DNA of 6,146 nucleotides, from assembly GCA_965371355.1 (NCBI GenBank), contig CBDUYD010000170.1, forward strand, positions 1 through 6,146, written 5' to 3'. Below the pieces are notes generated by a model. That model saw only the letters and a list, made by a program, of their open reading frames with translations, was not told the origin of the DNA and did no database searches. Of this stretch, positions 1 to 5,545 are shown one piece after another. Source of the stretch: JASJHI01 sp965371355. Its GTDB lineage: Bacteria > Actinomycetota > Acidimicrobiia > Acidimicrobiales > Ilumatobacteraceae. Position 1 is the stretch's first letter. Every line of letters starts with the position of its first letter. The position numbers were made by a program, and so were the translations under genes.

Positions 1-2674
1 GCTTGTCGCCGACGCTGATCTTGCGCTTCTGGGCGACGTAGACCCGCACGAGCTGATTGACGCCGGGCGGCAGTTCGTCGCCGTCGTCGCGGTTGAAGAC
101 CTTGACGTCGATGACCTTGCCGACCTCGCCGTGGGGCACCTTGAGGCTCGTGTCGCGCACCTCGCGGGCCTTCTCGCCGAAGATCGCGCGCAGCAGGCGC
201 TCCTCGGGCGTCAGCTCGGTCTCACCCTTCGGGGTGACCTTGCCGACGAGCACGTCGCCGGGACCGACCTCGGCCCCGACGCGGATGATGCCGCGATCGT
301 CGAGGTCGGCGAGGATGTCGTCGGAGAGGTTCGGGATGTCGCGCGAGATCTCCTCGGGCCCGAGCTTGGTGTCGCGGGCGTCGACCTCGTGCTCCTTGAT
401 GTGGATCGACGTGAGCACGTCATCTTTGACGAGACGCTCGGAAAGGATGATCGCGTCCTCGAAGTTGTAGCCCTCCCACGGCATGAACGCGACGAGCAGG
501 TTCTTGCCCAGCGCCAGTTCACCGTGATCGGTCGACGGGCCGTCGGCGAGGATCGAGCCCTTCTTGACCCGATCACCCTCGTCGACGCGGGGGCGCTGGT
601 TGATCGAGGTGTCCTGATTGGAGCGACGGAACTTGGCGAGGCGGTAGACCTTCTTGCCCTCGTTCTTGTACTGCACGGTGATCGAGTCGCCCGAGACGTC
701 GGTGACCTCGCCGTCGTCGATCGCCTCGAACAGGTCGGCTGCATCGCGGGCCGCACGGTTCTCGATGCCGGTGCCGATGTACGGCGCCTCGGCGCGGATC
801 AGCGGCACGGCCTGACGCTGCATGTTGGCGCCCATCAGGGCGCGGTTGGCATCGTCGTGCTCGAGGAACGGGATCAGTGCGGTGGCGACCGAGACGATCT
901 GCTTCGGCGACACGTCGATGAAGTCGACCTCGGTCGGCGGCACATAGCCGATGTCGGTGGTCGCACCGAAGAACGCCTCGGCTTCGAGCATCTTGCGAAG
1001 GTCCTCGAGGCTCGCCGCCTGGGGCGAGCGGCGCACGAGGATTCGCTCCTCGGCGATCGCGCCGTTCTCCTTCAGCGGCGTGTTGGCCTGGGCGACGACG
1101 TAGTTCTCCTCCTCGTCGGCCGCCATGTAGACGATCTTTCCGGTGACGATGCCGTCCTTGACCTCGCGGTACGGGCTCTCGATGAAGCCGAACTCGTTGA
1201 CGCGGGCGTACGTGGACAGGCCGCCGATGAGACCGATGTTGGGACCCTCGGGGGTCTCGATCGGGCACATCCGGCCGTAGTGGCTGAAGTGCACGTCGCG
1301 GACCTCGAAGCCGGCGCGCTCGCGCGACAGACCGCCCGGACCGAGCGCCGAGAGGCGGCGCCGGTGGGTGAGGCCCGACAGCGGGTTCACCTGGTCCATG
1401 AACTGGCTGAGCTGCGATGTGCCGAAGAACTCCTTGATCGCCGCCACCACCGGGCGGATGTTGATCAACGTCTGCGGCGTGATCGCCTCGACGTCCTGGG
1501 TGGTCATCCGCTCGCGGACGACGCGCTCCATGCGCGACAGCCCGATGCGCACCTGGTTCTGGATCAGTTCGCCCACCGACCGGATGCGGCGGTTGGCGAA
1601 GTGGTCCTGGTCGTCGAGTCGGTAGCCGGGCTCCTGCTTGACGAGGTGCAACATGTAGCTGATCGAGGCGAGCACCTCGCAACGGCTGAGCACGTTCTGG
1701 TCGGGGTCGGGGTAGTCGAGCAGCGGCTCACCCTCGACGTTGGTCGCGCCCTCGAGGCCGAACAGCTCACCGAGCCGCGCCACCTCGTCGCCGAGCTTGC
1801 GGTTGAGCTTGTAGCGACCGACGCGGCTGAGGTCGTAGCGACGGCTCTCGAAGAAAGCATTGCGGAAGTACGCCTTGGCCGACTCGACGGTCGGCGGCTC
1901 GCCCGGACGAGCGCGCTTGTAGATCTCGACGAGCGCCTCTTCCTGGGTGGGAGCGACGTCGCGCTCCTTCTCCCACTGGCCCTCGAGGAAGTCGAAGCGC
2001 TCGACGAAGCGGTCGAGGAAGCCGGGTGCGTTCTCCTCGTCGTAGCCGAGTGCGCGCAGCATCGTGAAGATTCCCAGCCGGCGCTTGCGGGCGACGCGGG
2101 TACCGGCGGTGACGTCCTTGCCGGGCTTGTGCTCGACGTCGAACTCCATCCACTCGCCGCGGTAGGGGTGGATCGTTCCCTTCACCAACTGGTGCTTGGT
2201 GAGGTTGCGGAGACGGAATCGCTCACCGGGCTCGAAGATGACTCCGGGGCTGCGGACAAGCTGGCTGACGACGACGCGCTCGGTGCCGTTGACGATGAAC
2301 GTGCCCTTGTCGGTCATGATCGGGAAGTCACCCATGAAGACCGTCTGCTCTTTGATCTCACCGGTGTTGCGGTTCATGAACCGGGCGCGCACGAAGACGG
2401 GCGCGGAGTAGGTCATGTCCTTTTCCTTGCACTCCTCGACCGTGAACTTCGGCGGCGGGCGCAGGTCTTCGTCGAAGGGATCGAACTCGAGCTCGAGCTG
2501 AAGCGACTCGGAGAAGTCGGTGATCGGGCTGATGTCGCGGAAGGTGTTGGCGAGGCCCTCATCGAGGAACCACTCGAAACTCTCGCGCTGGACGGCGATC
2601 AGATCGGGGAGTTCGAGCGGCTCACGAAGGTTGCCGAACGAATAGCGTTCACGGAACACGGGACGAGTCGCCAC
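1..2674 (-). CDS. rpoB: RNA polymerase beta subunit, 3' end cut by the window edge
   Basis: This is the catalytic beta subunit of DNA-dependent RNA polymerase. 891 complete codons are visible; actinobacterial RpoB is roughly 1,150-1,200 residues, so about a quarter is missing. The N-terminus (REPLELPDLIAVQRESFEWF) is typical. Recognisable blocks are GDFPIMTDKGTFIVNGTERV from residue 115, the rifampicin region GTSQLSQFMDQ...THRRRLSALGPGG at about 418-448, MCPIETPEGPNIGLI at 469-483, and WEGYNFEDAI with the acidic pair E739/D740 (E. coli E813/D814). The last complete codon is the lysine of V-G-D-K, equivalent to catalytic E. coli K1065; its partner K1073 lies outside. The start is GTG: an in-frame TGA sits two codons upstream and a GGAG lies six bases before it. 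The frame is intact in every segment I checked. Two positions differ from the usual residues (V429, F463; see findings). rpoB lies 302 bases after rplL and probably has its own promoters. Confidence 0.98.
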   Translation of the reverse strand, partial: MATRPVFRERYSFGNLREPLELPDLIAVQRESFEWFLDEGLANTFRDISPITDFSESLQLELEFDPFDEDLRPPPKFTVEECKEKDMTYSAPVFVRARFMNRNTGEIKEQTVFMGDFPIMTDKGTFIVNGTERVVVSQLVRSPGVIFEPGERFRLRNLTKHQLVKGTIHPYRGEWMEFDVEHKPGKDVTAGTRVARKRRLGIFTMLRALGYDEENAPGFLDRFVERFDFLEGQWEKERDVAPTQEEALVEIYKRARPGEPPTVESAKAYFRNAFFESRRYDLSRVGRYKLNRKLGDEVARLGELFGLEGATNVEGEPLLDYPDPDQNVLSRCEVLASISYMLHLVKQEPGYRLDDQDHFANRRIRSVGELIQNQVRIGLSRMERVVRERMTTQDVEAITPQTLINIRPVVAAIKEFFGTSQLSQFMDQVNPLSGLTHRRRLSALGPGGLSRERAGFEVRDVHFSHYGRMCPIETPEGPNIGLIGGLSTYARVNEFGFIESPYREVKDGIVTGKIVYMAADEEENYVVAQANTPLKENGAIAEERILVRRSPQAASLEDLRKMLEAEAFFGATTDIGYVPPTEVDFIDVSPKQIVSVATALIPFLEHDDANRALMGANMQRQAVPLIRAEAPYIGTGIENRAARDAADLFEAIDDGEVTDVSGDSITVQYKNEGKKVYRLAKFRRSNQDTSINQRPRVDEGDRVKKGSILADGPSTDHGELALGKNLLVAFMPWEGYNFEDAIILSERLVKDDVLTSIHIKEHEVDARDTKLGPEEISRDIPNLSDDILADLDDRGIIRVGAEVGPGDVLVGKVTPKGETELTPEERLLRAIFGEKAREVRDTSLKVPHGEVGKVIDVKVFNRDDGDELPPGVNQLVRVYVAQKRKISVGDK

Positions 2675-2680
2675 GGATCA

Positions 2681-2684
2681 CTCC
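2681..2684 (-). promoter_or_regulatory. Ribosome binding site of rpoB
   Basis: On the minus strand GGAG stands six bases before a GTG codon. A TGA in the same frame overlaps this stretch (2678-2680), so translation cannot begin further upstream in that frame. This fixes the GTG at 2672-2674 as the rpoB start, and the protein that follows matches the family N-terminus. Confidence 0.75.
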
Positions 2685-2731
2685 AGGATGTCGAGGGCGG
2701 GTGCGAGCAGCAGCCGGGCGCGCTGGACCGT

Positions 2732-2745
2732 ACCGAAAGTTCGGT
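2732..2745 (-). repeat. Short perfect palindrome in the rpoB 5' leader
   Basis: Minus-strand ACCGAA and TTCGGT flank a CT dinucleotide, giving a perfect 6-bp inverted repeat. It lies downstream of both promoter candidates, about 58 bases before the rpoB start. It could be a small RNA hairpin (four pairs with a six-base loop) or a protein site. A palindrome this short can occur by chance. Confidence 0.35.
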
Positions 2746-2775
2746 GGAGGGACAGGAGACGCACGGCAACGGACA

Positions 2776-2805
2776 AGCCTATCCACCTTGGGCGAGCAAC
2801 GTCAA
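2776..2805 (-). promoter_or_regulatory. Proximal promoter candidate (P2) for rpoB
   Basis: Read on the minus strand, TTGACG (2800-2805) is followed after 18 bases by TAGGCT (2776-2781). The -10 fits the actinobacterial TANNNT pattern for the principal sigma factor, and the -35 differs from consensus at one position. Initiation would be near 2769, giving a leader of about 95 bases. Its -35 and following bases (TTGACGTTGC) nearly repeat those of the upstream candidate. Confidence 0.55.
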
Positions 2806-2864
2806 CCATCTTCGACGCGAAGGCGTCAGACGGGAATCGCTCCGTACCAACTCAATTGCCCGAC

Positions 2865-2893
2865 AAAGTAGAGAAGTCGCGGCGCAATGTCAA
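2865..2893 (-). promoter_or_regulatory. Distal promoter candidate (P1) for rpoB
   Basis: Read on the minus strand, a perfect TTGACA (2888-2893) is followed by a 17-base spacer and TACTTT (2865-2870). The -10 keeps the three most conserved positions of the housekeeping pattern (T, A and final T). The local sequence is less GC-rich than the genes around it. Initiation would be near 2858, giving a leader of about 185 bases before the rpoB GTG. Separate promoters for rpoBC are known in several actinobacteria. Confidence 0.65.
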
Positions 2894-2911
2894 GCACTCA
2901 CCCCGGACGCG

Positions 2912-2943
2912 ACGGAGTCCGGCGGCCTCCCACCGGACTCCGT
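2912..2943 (-). terminator. Strong GC hairpin after rplL, terminator-like but without a U-tract
   Basis: The transcript can pair ACGGAGTCCGG with CCGGACTCCGT, a perfect 11-bp stem with a 10-base loop, starting 34 bases after the rplL stop. No run of U follows, so it is not a canonical intrinsic terminator. It could be an attenuator, a barrier protecting the 3' end of rplL mRNA, or a processing site. A further GTCCGG just downstream (2903-2908) could pair with the second arm instead (see findings). Confidence 0.5.
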
Positions 2944-2976
2944 TCTCGGTTTCTCCGACGCCTCAGGGCGCGGTGA

Positions 2977-3357
2977 TCACGTCAGTTCGACGTCGGCGCC
3001 GACCGCTACGAGCTTCTCCTGGGCGGCCTCGGCATCGGACTTGCTGACCTTCTCGAGGATCGGCTTGGGGGCGCCGTCGACGAGATCCTTGGCGTCCTTG
3101 AGGCCGACGCCGAGCAGGTCCTTGACGACCTTGACGACCTGGATCTTCTGGGCACCGGCACCAGCGAGGATCACGTCGAACTCGTCCTTCTCGTCCTCCT
3201 CGGCGGCGTCGTCACCGGCTGGCACACCGGCCGCGGCGACGGCGACCGGCGCAGCGGCGGTCACGTCGAACTTCTCTTCGAACGCATCGAGGAGCTCCTT
3301 GAGCTCGATGACGGTCATGTTGCTGATGGCGTCGAGAATCTCGTCCTTGGTAGCCAT
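2977..3357 (-). CDS. rplL: 50S ribosomal protein L7/L12
   Basis: This is the stalk protein, present in several copies per ribosome, that recruits and stimulates the GTPase factors EF-Tu, EF-G, IF2 and RF3. It has 126 residues, normal for the family. Residues 1-32 form the helical dimerisation domain that docks on L10. Residues 33-58 are the flexible Ala/Val/Gly hinge ending in an acidic stretch. Residues 59-126 are the globular C-terminal domain, with the factor-binding segment KIQVVKVVKDLLGVGLKDAK and the diagnostic DLVDGAPKP. The ATG at 3355-3357 is chosen because the family N-terminus begins there and an AAGGAG lies about ten bases before it; the frame stays open upstream but that stretch has no family similarity. 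It follows rplJ after 127 bases, probably in the same transcript. Confidence 0.98.
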   Translation of the reverse strand: MATKDEILDAISNMTVIELKELLDAFEEKFDVTAAAPVAVAAAGVPAGDDAAEEDEKDEFDVILAGAGAQKIQVVKVVKDLLGVGLKDAKDLVDGAPKPILEKVSKSDAEAAQEKLVAVGADVELT

Positions 3358-3396
3358 GTTGATTCTTCTCCTTCTTCTCCGAAATGTGGAGGAAAT

Positions 3397-3413
3397 GTCG
3401 CGCTCAGCGCGAC
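3397..3413 (-). repeat. Perfect GC hairpin between rplJ and rplL
   Basis: The transcript pairs GTCGCGC with GCGCGAC over a three-base loop (UGA). It lies about 40 bases before the rplL start, so it does not cover the ribosome binding site directly. Few U residues follow it, so I do not call it a terminator. It may stabilise the rplL message, serve as a processing site, or help adjust L12 output relative to L10. That role is inference. Confidence 0.5.
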
Positions 3414-3426
3414 GGTGCGTACATTT

Positions 3427-3457
3427 TTCTGGGGTTCTGGGGTTCTGGGGTTCTGGG
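3427..3457 (-). repeat. 8-bp tandem repeat in the rplJ-rplL spacer
   Basis: On the plus strand the unit TTCTGGGG occurs three times in full, followed by a fourth copy lacking its last G (TTCTGGG). The transcript therefore reads a C/A-rich series of CCCCAGAA units. Two GGATCC hexamers five bases apart lie beside it (3460-3476). The repeat is outside any coding frame. Short perfect tandem repeats can change copy number by replication slippage. Confidence 0.85.
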
Positions 3458-3484
3458 CGGGATCCGTGTTGGATCCGGGTTGGT

Positions 3485-4021
3485 TCAGGCAGCTTCCTGC
3501 TGCTCGATGAGCGCGCTGAGGCCGTAGGCGAAGTTGCGCGGCAGCGCCTGGAGCAGACCGGCGGTCTTGACCAGCGGCGCCTGGAGCGCGCCGGCAAAGC
3601 TGGCGAGAAGCTCCTCGCGCGACGGCAGACCGGCGAGAGCCTTCACGTCGGCGGCGGTCATCGGGCTGTCGCCCAGCAGACCACCCTTGACGATCAGTGC
3701 CGGGTTGGCCTTGGCCCGATCGACGAGCGCCTTCGCCGCGGCGACCGAATCGCCGGTGACGAACGTGAGCGCCGTCGGACCACTCAGGTGTTCGAGCAGC
3801 GCGTCCATTCCGGCGGCGGATGCCGCGAGACGGGCGAGCGTGTTCTTGTACACCTTGTACTCGGCGCCGGCTTCCCGTAGCGGGGTGCGCAGTTCGGCGA
3901 GCGCGCCGACCGACATCCCACGGTATTCCGACACGAACACGGCCACGCTGTCGTTCAGCTTGGCGGTGATCTCCTCGACGATCGCGACCTTGTCTGGCCG
4001 CGGTGCGTTGTTCTGTGTCAT
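3485..4021 (-). CDS. rplJ: 50S ribosomal protein L10
   Basis: L10 anchors the L7/L12 dimers to 23S rRNA at the base of the stalk, and with L12 it commonly represses its own mRNA by binding the leader. It has 178 residues, a usual length. The N-terminal RNA-binding domain shows Y-R-G at 33-35, a helix with E-L-R-T-P-L-R and the conserved Y-K-V-Y-K-N-T-L block ending near residue 62. The C-terminal part from about residue 138, rich in Leu and Ala, is the helix on which L12 dimers sit. I start at ATG 4019-4021 because GAGGAGGT lies nine bases upstream. The frame continues 45 codons further up to another ATG, but that stretch has no L10 similarity and overlaps the leader RNA. rplL follows after 127 bases. 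Confidence 0.97.
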   Translation of the reverse strand: MTQNNAPRPDKVAIVEEITAKLNDSVAVFVSEYRGMSVGALAELRTPLREAGAEYKVYKNTLARLAASAAGMDALLEHLSGPTALTFVTGDSVAAAKALVDRAKANPALIVKGGLLGDSPMTAADVKALAGLPSREELLASFAGALQAPLVKTAGLLQALPRNFAYGLSALIEQQEAA

Positions 4022-4030
4022 GTGTGCAGT

Positions 4031-4038
4031 ACCTCCTC
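4031..4038 (-). promoter_or_regulatory. Strong ribosome binding site of rplJ
   Basis: Minus-strand GAGGAGGT is a near-complete match to the anti-Shine-Dalgarno sequence, nine bases before the rplJ ATG. It decides the start against an in-frame ATG 45 codons upstream. It lies about eight bases after a long hairpin (4047-4081), so access could be influenced by leader folding. Confidence 0.85.
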
Positions 4039-4046
4039 TCGCTCGA

Positions 4047-4081
4047 CTCGTGGTGCTCGCAGTGATGCGAACACCGACGAG
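4047..4081 (-). repeat. Long hairpin just before the rplJ ribosome binding site
   Basis: In the transcript GGTGTTCGCA pairs with TGCGAGCACC (10 bp including one G-U) over a UCAC loop. After one bulged C, CTCGT pairs with ACGAG, for about 15 bp in total. The stem ends eight bases before GAGGAGGT. No U-tract follows. It probably belongs to the L10 leader and may control access of the ribosome to rplJ. Confidence 0.6.
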
Positions 4082-4301
4082 GAGCACACAGGGCGAACCT
4101 GTGGATCTCGAAGGCATGCACCTGCACTGGCGAGGTTCCGACGAGCGGAGCCCCATTACCCACGTTGTGGACCAGAGGTCTTCGGCGAGCGACCGATTTA
4201 TGTTGTTACCGGCCGGATGCTACTGCCCGGGAGCGGTTGCGACTACCTGACGCAGGTTCCGATCGGACCGTCGGTCGGCGGGATGCCGGGCGGCGCCAGG
4301 G

Positions 4302-4997
4302 TCAGACGTTCTGCTTGAGGCGGTTCGTGTCGACTCGTACTCCGGGGCCCATCGTCGCCGACACCGTGATCTTCTTGATGTAGCGGCCCTTTGCCGATGC
4401 GGGCTTGGCACGCTGGATCTCGTCGATCACGGCGAAGAAGTTCTGTTCGAGCGCTTCGGGCTCGAAGCTGGCGCGGCCGATCTGCACGTGCACGTTGCCG
4501 TAGCGGTCGGTGCGGTACTCGACCTTGCCACCCTTGAATTCGCTGACGGCCCTGGCGACGTCGGGCGTCACCGTGCCGGTCTTCGGGTTGGGCATCAGAC
4601 CACGGGGTCCGAGCGTGCGGCCGAGACGGCCGACGAGAGGCATCATGTCGGGCGCCGCGATGACCAGATCGAAGTCCATCTTGCCGGCCTCGACATCAGC
4701 GGCGAGATCGTCGGCTCCGACGATGTCGGCGCCGGCCTCGCGGGCGGCTTCGGCGGCATCGCCGGTCGCGAAGACCGCCACGCGGACGTCCTTGCCGGTT
4801 CCGGCCGGGAGCGCGACCGTGCCGCGGACCATCTGGTCTGCCTTGCGCGGATCGACACCGAGGCCGATCGAGACGTCGACACTCTCGTCGAACTTGGCGG
4901 TCGCGGTGTTCTTCGCCATCGCGACGGCCTCGTCCGGAGCGTAGAACTGCTCGCGGTCGAACTTCTTCAGCGCGTCGTCGTACTTCTTGCCTGACAT
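4302..4997 (-). CDS. rplA: 50S ribosomal protein L1
   Basis: L1 forms the mobile stalk of the large subunit that helps release tRNA from the E site; in many bacteria it also represses its operon by binding mRNA. It has 231 residues, normal length. Diagnostic features are V-D-P-R-K-A-D-Q at 48-55, the glycine-rich GPRGLMPNPKTGTV at 130-143, the K-G-G-K-V-E-Y-R-T-D segment at 155-164 and G-N-V-H-V-Q-I-G-R near 167-175. The ATG at 4995-4997 follows AGAGGGAG by about seven bases and gives the family N-terminus; the frame stays open further upstream without similarity. It lies 67 bases after rplK; that gap has a small CCGAG/CTCGG hairpin (5025-5043). I see no clear L1-binding mRNA site there. The 280-base gap that follows belongs to rplJ control. 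Confidence 0.98.
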   Translation of the reverse strand: MSGKKYDDALKKFDREQFYAPDEAVAMAKNTATAKFDESVDVSIGLGVDPRKADQMVRGTVALPAGTGKDVRVAVFATGDAAEAAREAGADIVGADDLAADVEAGKMDFDLVIAAPDMMPLVGRLGRTLGPRGLMPNPKTGTVTPDVARAVSEFKGGKVEYRTDRYGNVHVQIGRASFEPEALEQNFFAVIDEIQRAKPASAKGRYIKKITVSATMGPGVRVDTNRLKQNV

Positions 4998-5064
4998 TGT
5001 CTGTCTCCCTCTGGTAGTAGCCCGCCGAGCGAGGTCTTCTCGGTCGTGGCGATGGTTGGTGGAC

Positions 5065-5490
5065 TTACGAGACTTCGATGCCCATCGACCGGGCGGTGCC
5101 GCGAACCTGCTGCTTCGCGGCTTCGAGGTCGTAGGCGTTGAGGTCGGGCATCTTGATCTTGGCGATCTCCTCGACGTCGGCATCGTTGATCGATCCGGCG
5201 GTCTCGGCGCCCGGATTGTCGGCCGCCTTCTCGAGACCCGCCTTCTCGCGGATCAGCACCGGCGTCGGCGGGGTCTTGAGGATGAAGTCGAACGTGCGGT
5301 CCTCGTAGATCGTGATCTCGGTCGGGACGACGGTGCCGACCTGGGCCTCGGTCTTGGCGTTGTACGCCTTGACGAAGTCCATGATCGCGATGCCATGGGG
5401 GCCCAGCGCTGTACCGACGGGTGGTGCGGGGCTGGCCTTGCCTGCCTCGATCTGGATCTTGACGATCGCTACGACATTCTTCTTCGCCAT
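5065..5490 (-). CDS. rplK: 50S ribosomal protein L11
   Basis: L11 binds the GTPase-associated region of 23S rRNA, helps elongation and release factors, and is the site of thiostrepton action and of RelA activation. It has 141 residues, the typical length. The N-terminal domain begins MAKKNVVAIVKIQIEAGKAS followed by PAPPVG; the C-terminal RNA-binding domain carries K-M-P-D-L-N-A-Y-D-L-E-A-A and ends R-S-M-G-I-E-V. The conserved loop normally read as P-V-G-P-A-L-G-Q-H-G is here P-V-G-T-A-L-G-P-H-G (T27 and P31; see findings). The ATG at 5488-5490 is preceded by AAGGAA eight bases upstream. It sits 55 bases after nusG with no promoter-like signal that I could see, so it is probably cotranscribed. 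Confidence 0.98.
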   Translation of the reverse strand: MAKKNVVAIVKIQIEAGKASPAPPVGTALGPHGIAIMDFVKAYNAKTEAQVGTVVPTEITIYEDRTFDFILKTPPTPVLIREKAGLEKAADNPGAETAGSINDADVEEIAKIKMPDLNAYDLEAAKQQVRGTARSMGIEVS

Positions 5491-5545
5491 TTGGGGGGTT
5501 CCTTCTACGGATTCGAACGGATTGGGTGACGACGGAGCTCGTCGG

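Larger units (their letters stand above)
2675..2976 (-). other. rplL-rpoB spacer with regulatory signals, no gene
   Basis: These 302 bases separate rplL from rpoB. I see no credible coding sequence in them. In transcription order they hold a strong GC hairpin (2912-2943), a promoter candidate with a perfect TTGACA (2865-2893), a second candidate (2776-2805), a short palindrome (2732-2745) and the rpoB ribosome binding site. Enterobacteria have a comparably long spacer here with an attenuator and an RNase III site. The arrangement here instead suggests partial termination followed by fresh initiation, which is inference. Confidence 0.8.
4022..4200 (-). ncRNA. Probable L10 (rplJ) leader RNA
   Basis: The 280-base rplA-rplJ gap is much longer than the neighbouring gaps and is full of short hairpins. 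The transcript has a CCGAAGACC...GGTC motif near 4170-4185, which resembles the motif I recall from actinobacterial L10 leaders, where L10 and L12 bind and repress rplJL. Downstream are a CACAGG/CCTGTG hairpin with a five-base loop (4087-4103), a long stem (4047-4081) and the ribosome binding site. The 5' boundary is approximate. A less GC-rich patch at about 4193-4207 could hold a -10 box, but I found no matching -35. A covariance-model search against the L10 leader family would settle it. Confidence 0.6.

Noticed and set aside
573..1682. A 369-codon minus-strand open frame within rpoB
   Set aside because: It overlaps the real rpoB reading frame on the same strand in another phase; the translation is Arg/Pro/Gly-rich without any family similarity, while the rpoB frame is intact throughout.
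131..3880. A 1,249-codon open frame on the plus strand opposite rpoB, rplL and rplJ
   Set aside because: It is a shadow. Over rpoB and rplJ it is codon-register aligned, so it stays open simply because those genes avoid TTA, CTA and TCA codons, as expected in GC-rich, highly expressed genes. Its product has no recognisable domain and crosses three real genes and two spacers.
4022..4156. Upstream in-frame ATG giving L10 a 45-residue N-terminal extension
   Set aside because: The extra residues show no L10 similarity, overlap the probable leader RNA, and the ATG at 4019-4021 has a far better ribosome binding site.
4193..4230. Possible rplJ promoter with a CATAAA-like -10 box
   Set aside because: The patch is less GC-rich than its surroundings, but the -10 matches only partly and no -35-like sequence lies at 16-19 bases, so it is mentioned only within the leader entry.
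4245..4257. Small inverted repeat ACCTG-ACG-CAGGT after rplA as a terminator
   Set aside because: The stem is only five pairs with a three-base loop and has no U-tract; it is too weak to call as a terminator, and downstream genes are probably cotranscribed.
4488..4994. Plus-strand open frame of 168 codons opposite rplA
   Set aside because: It is antisense to a clearly functional L1 gene, its composition mirrors the sense codons, and it has no recognisable motif.
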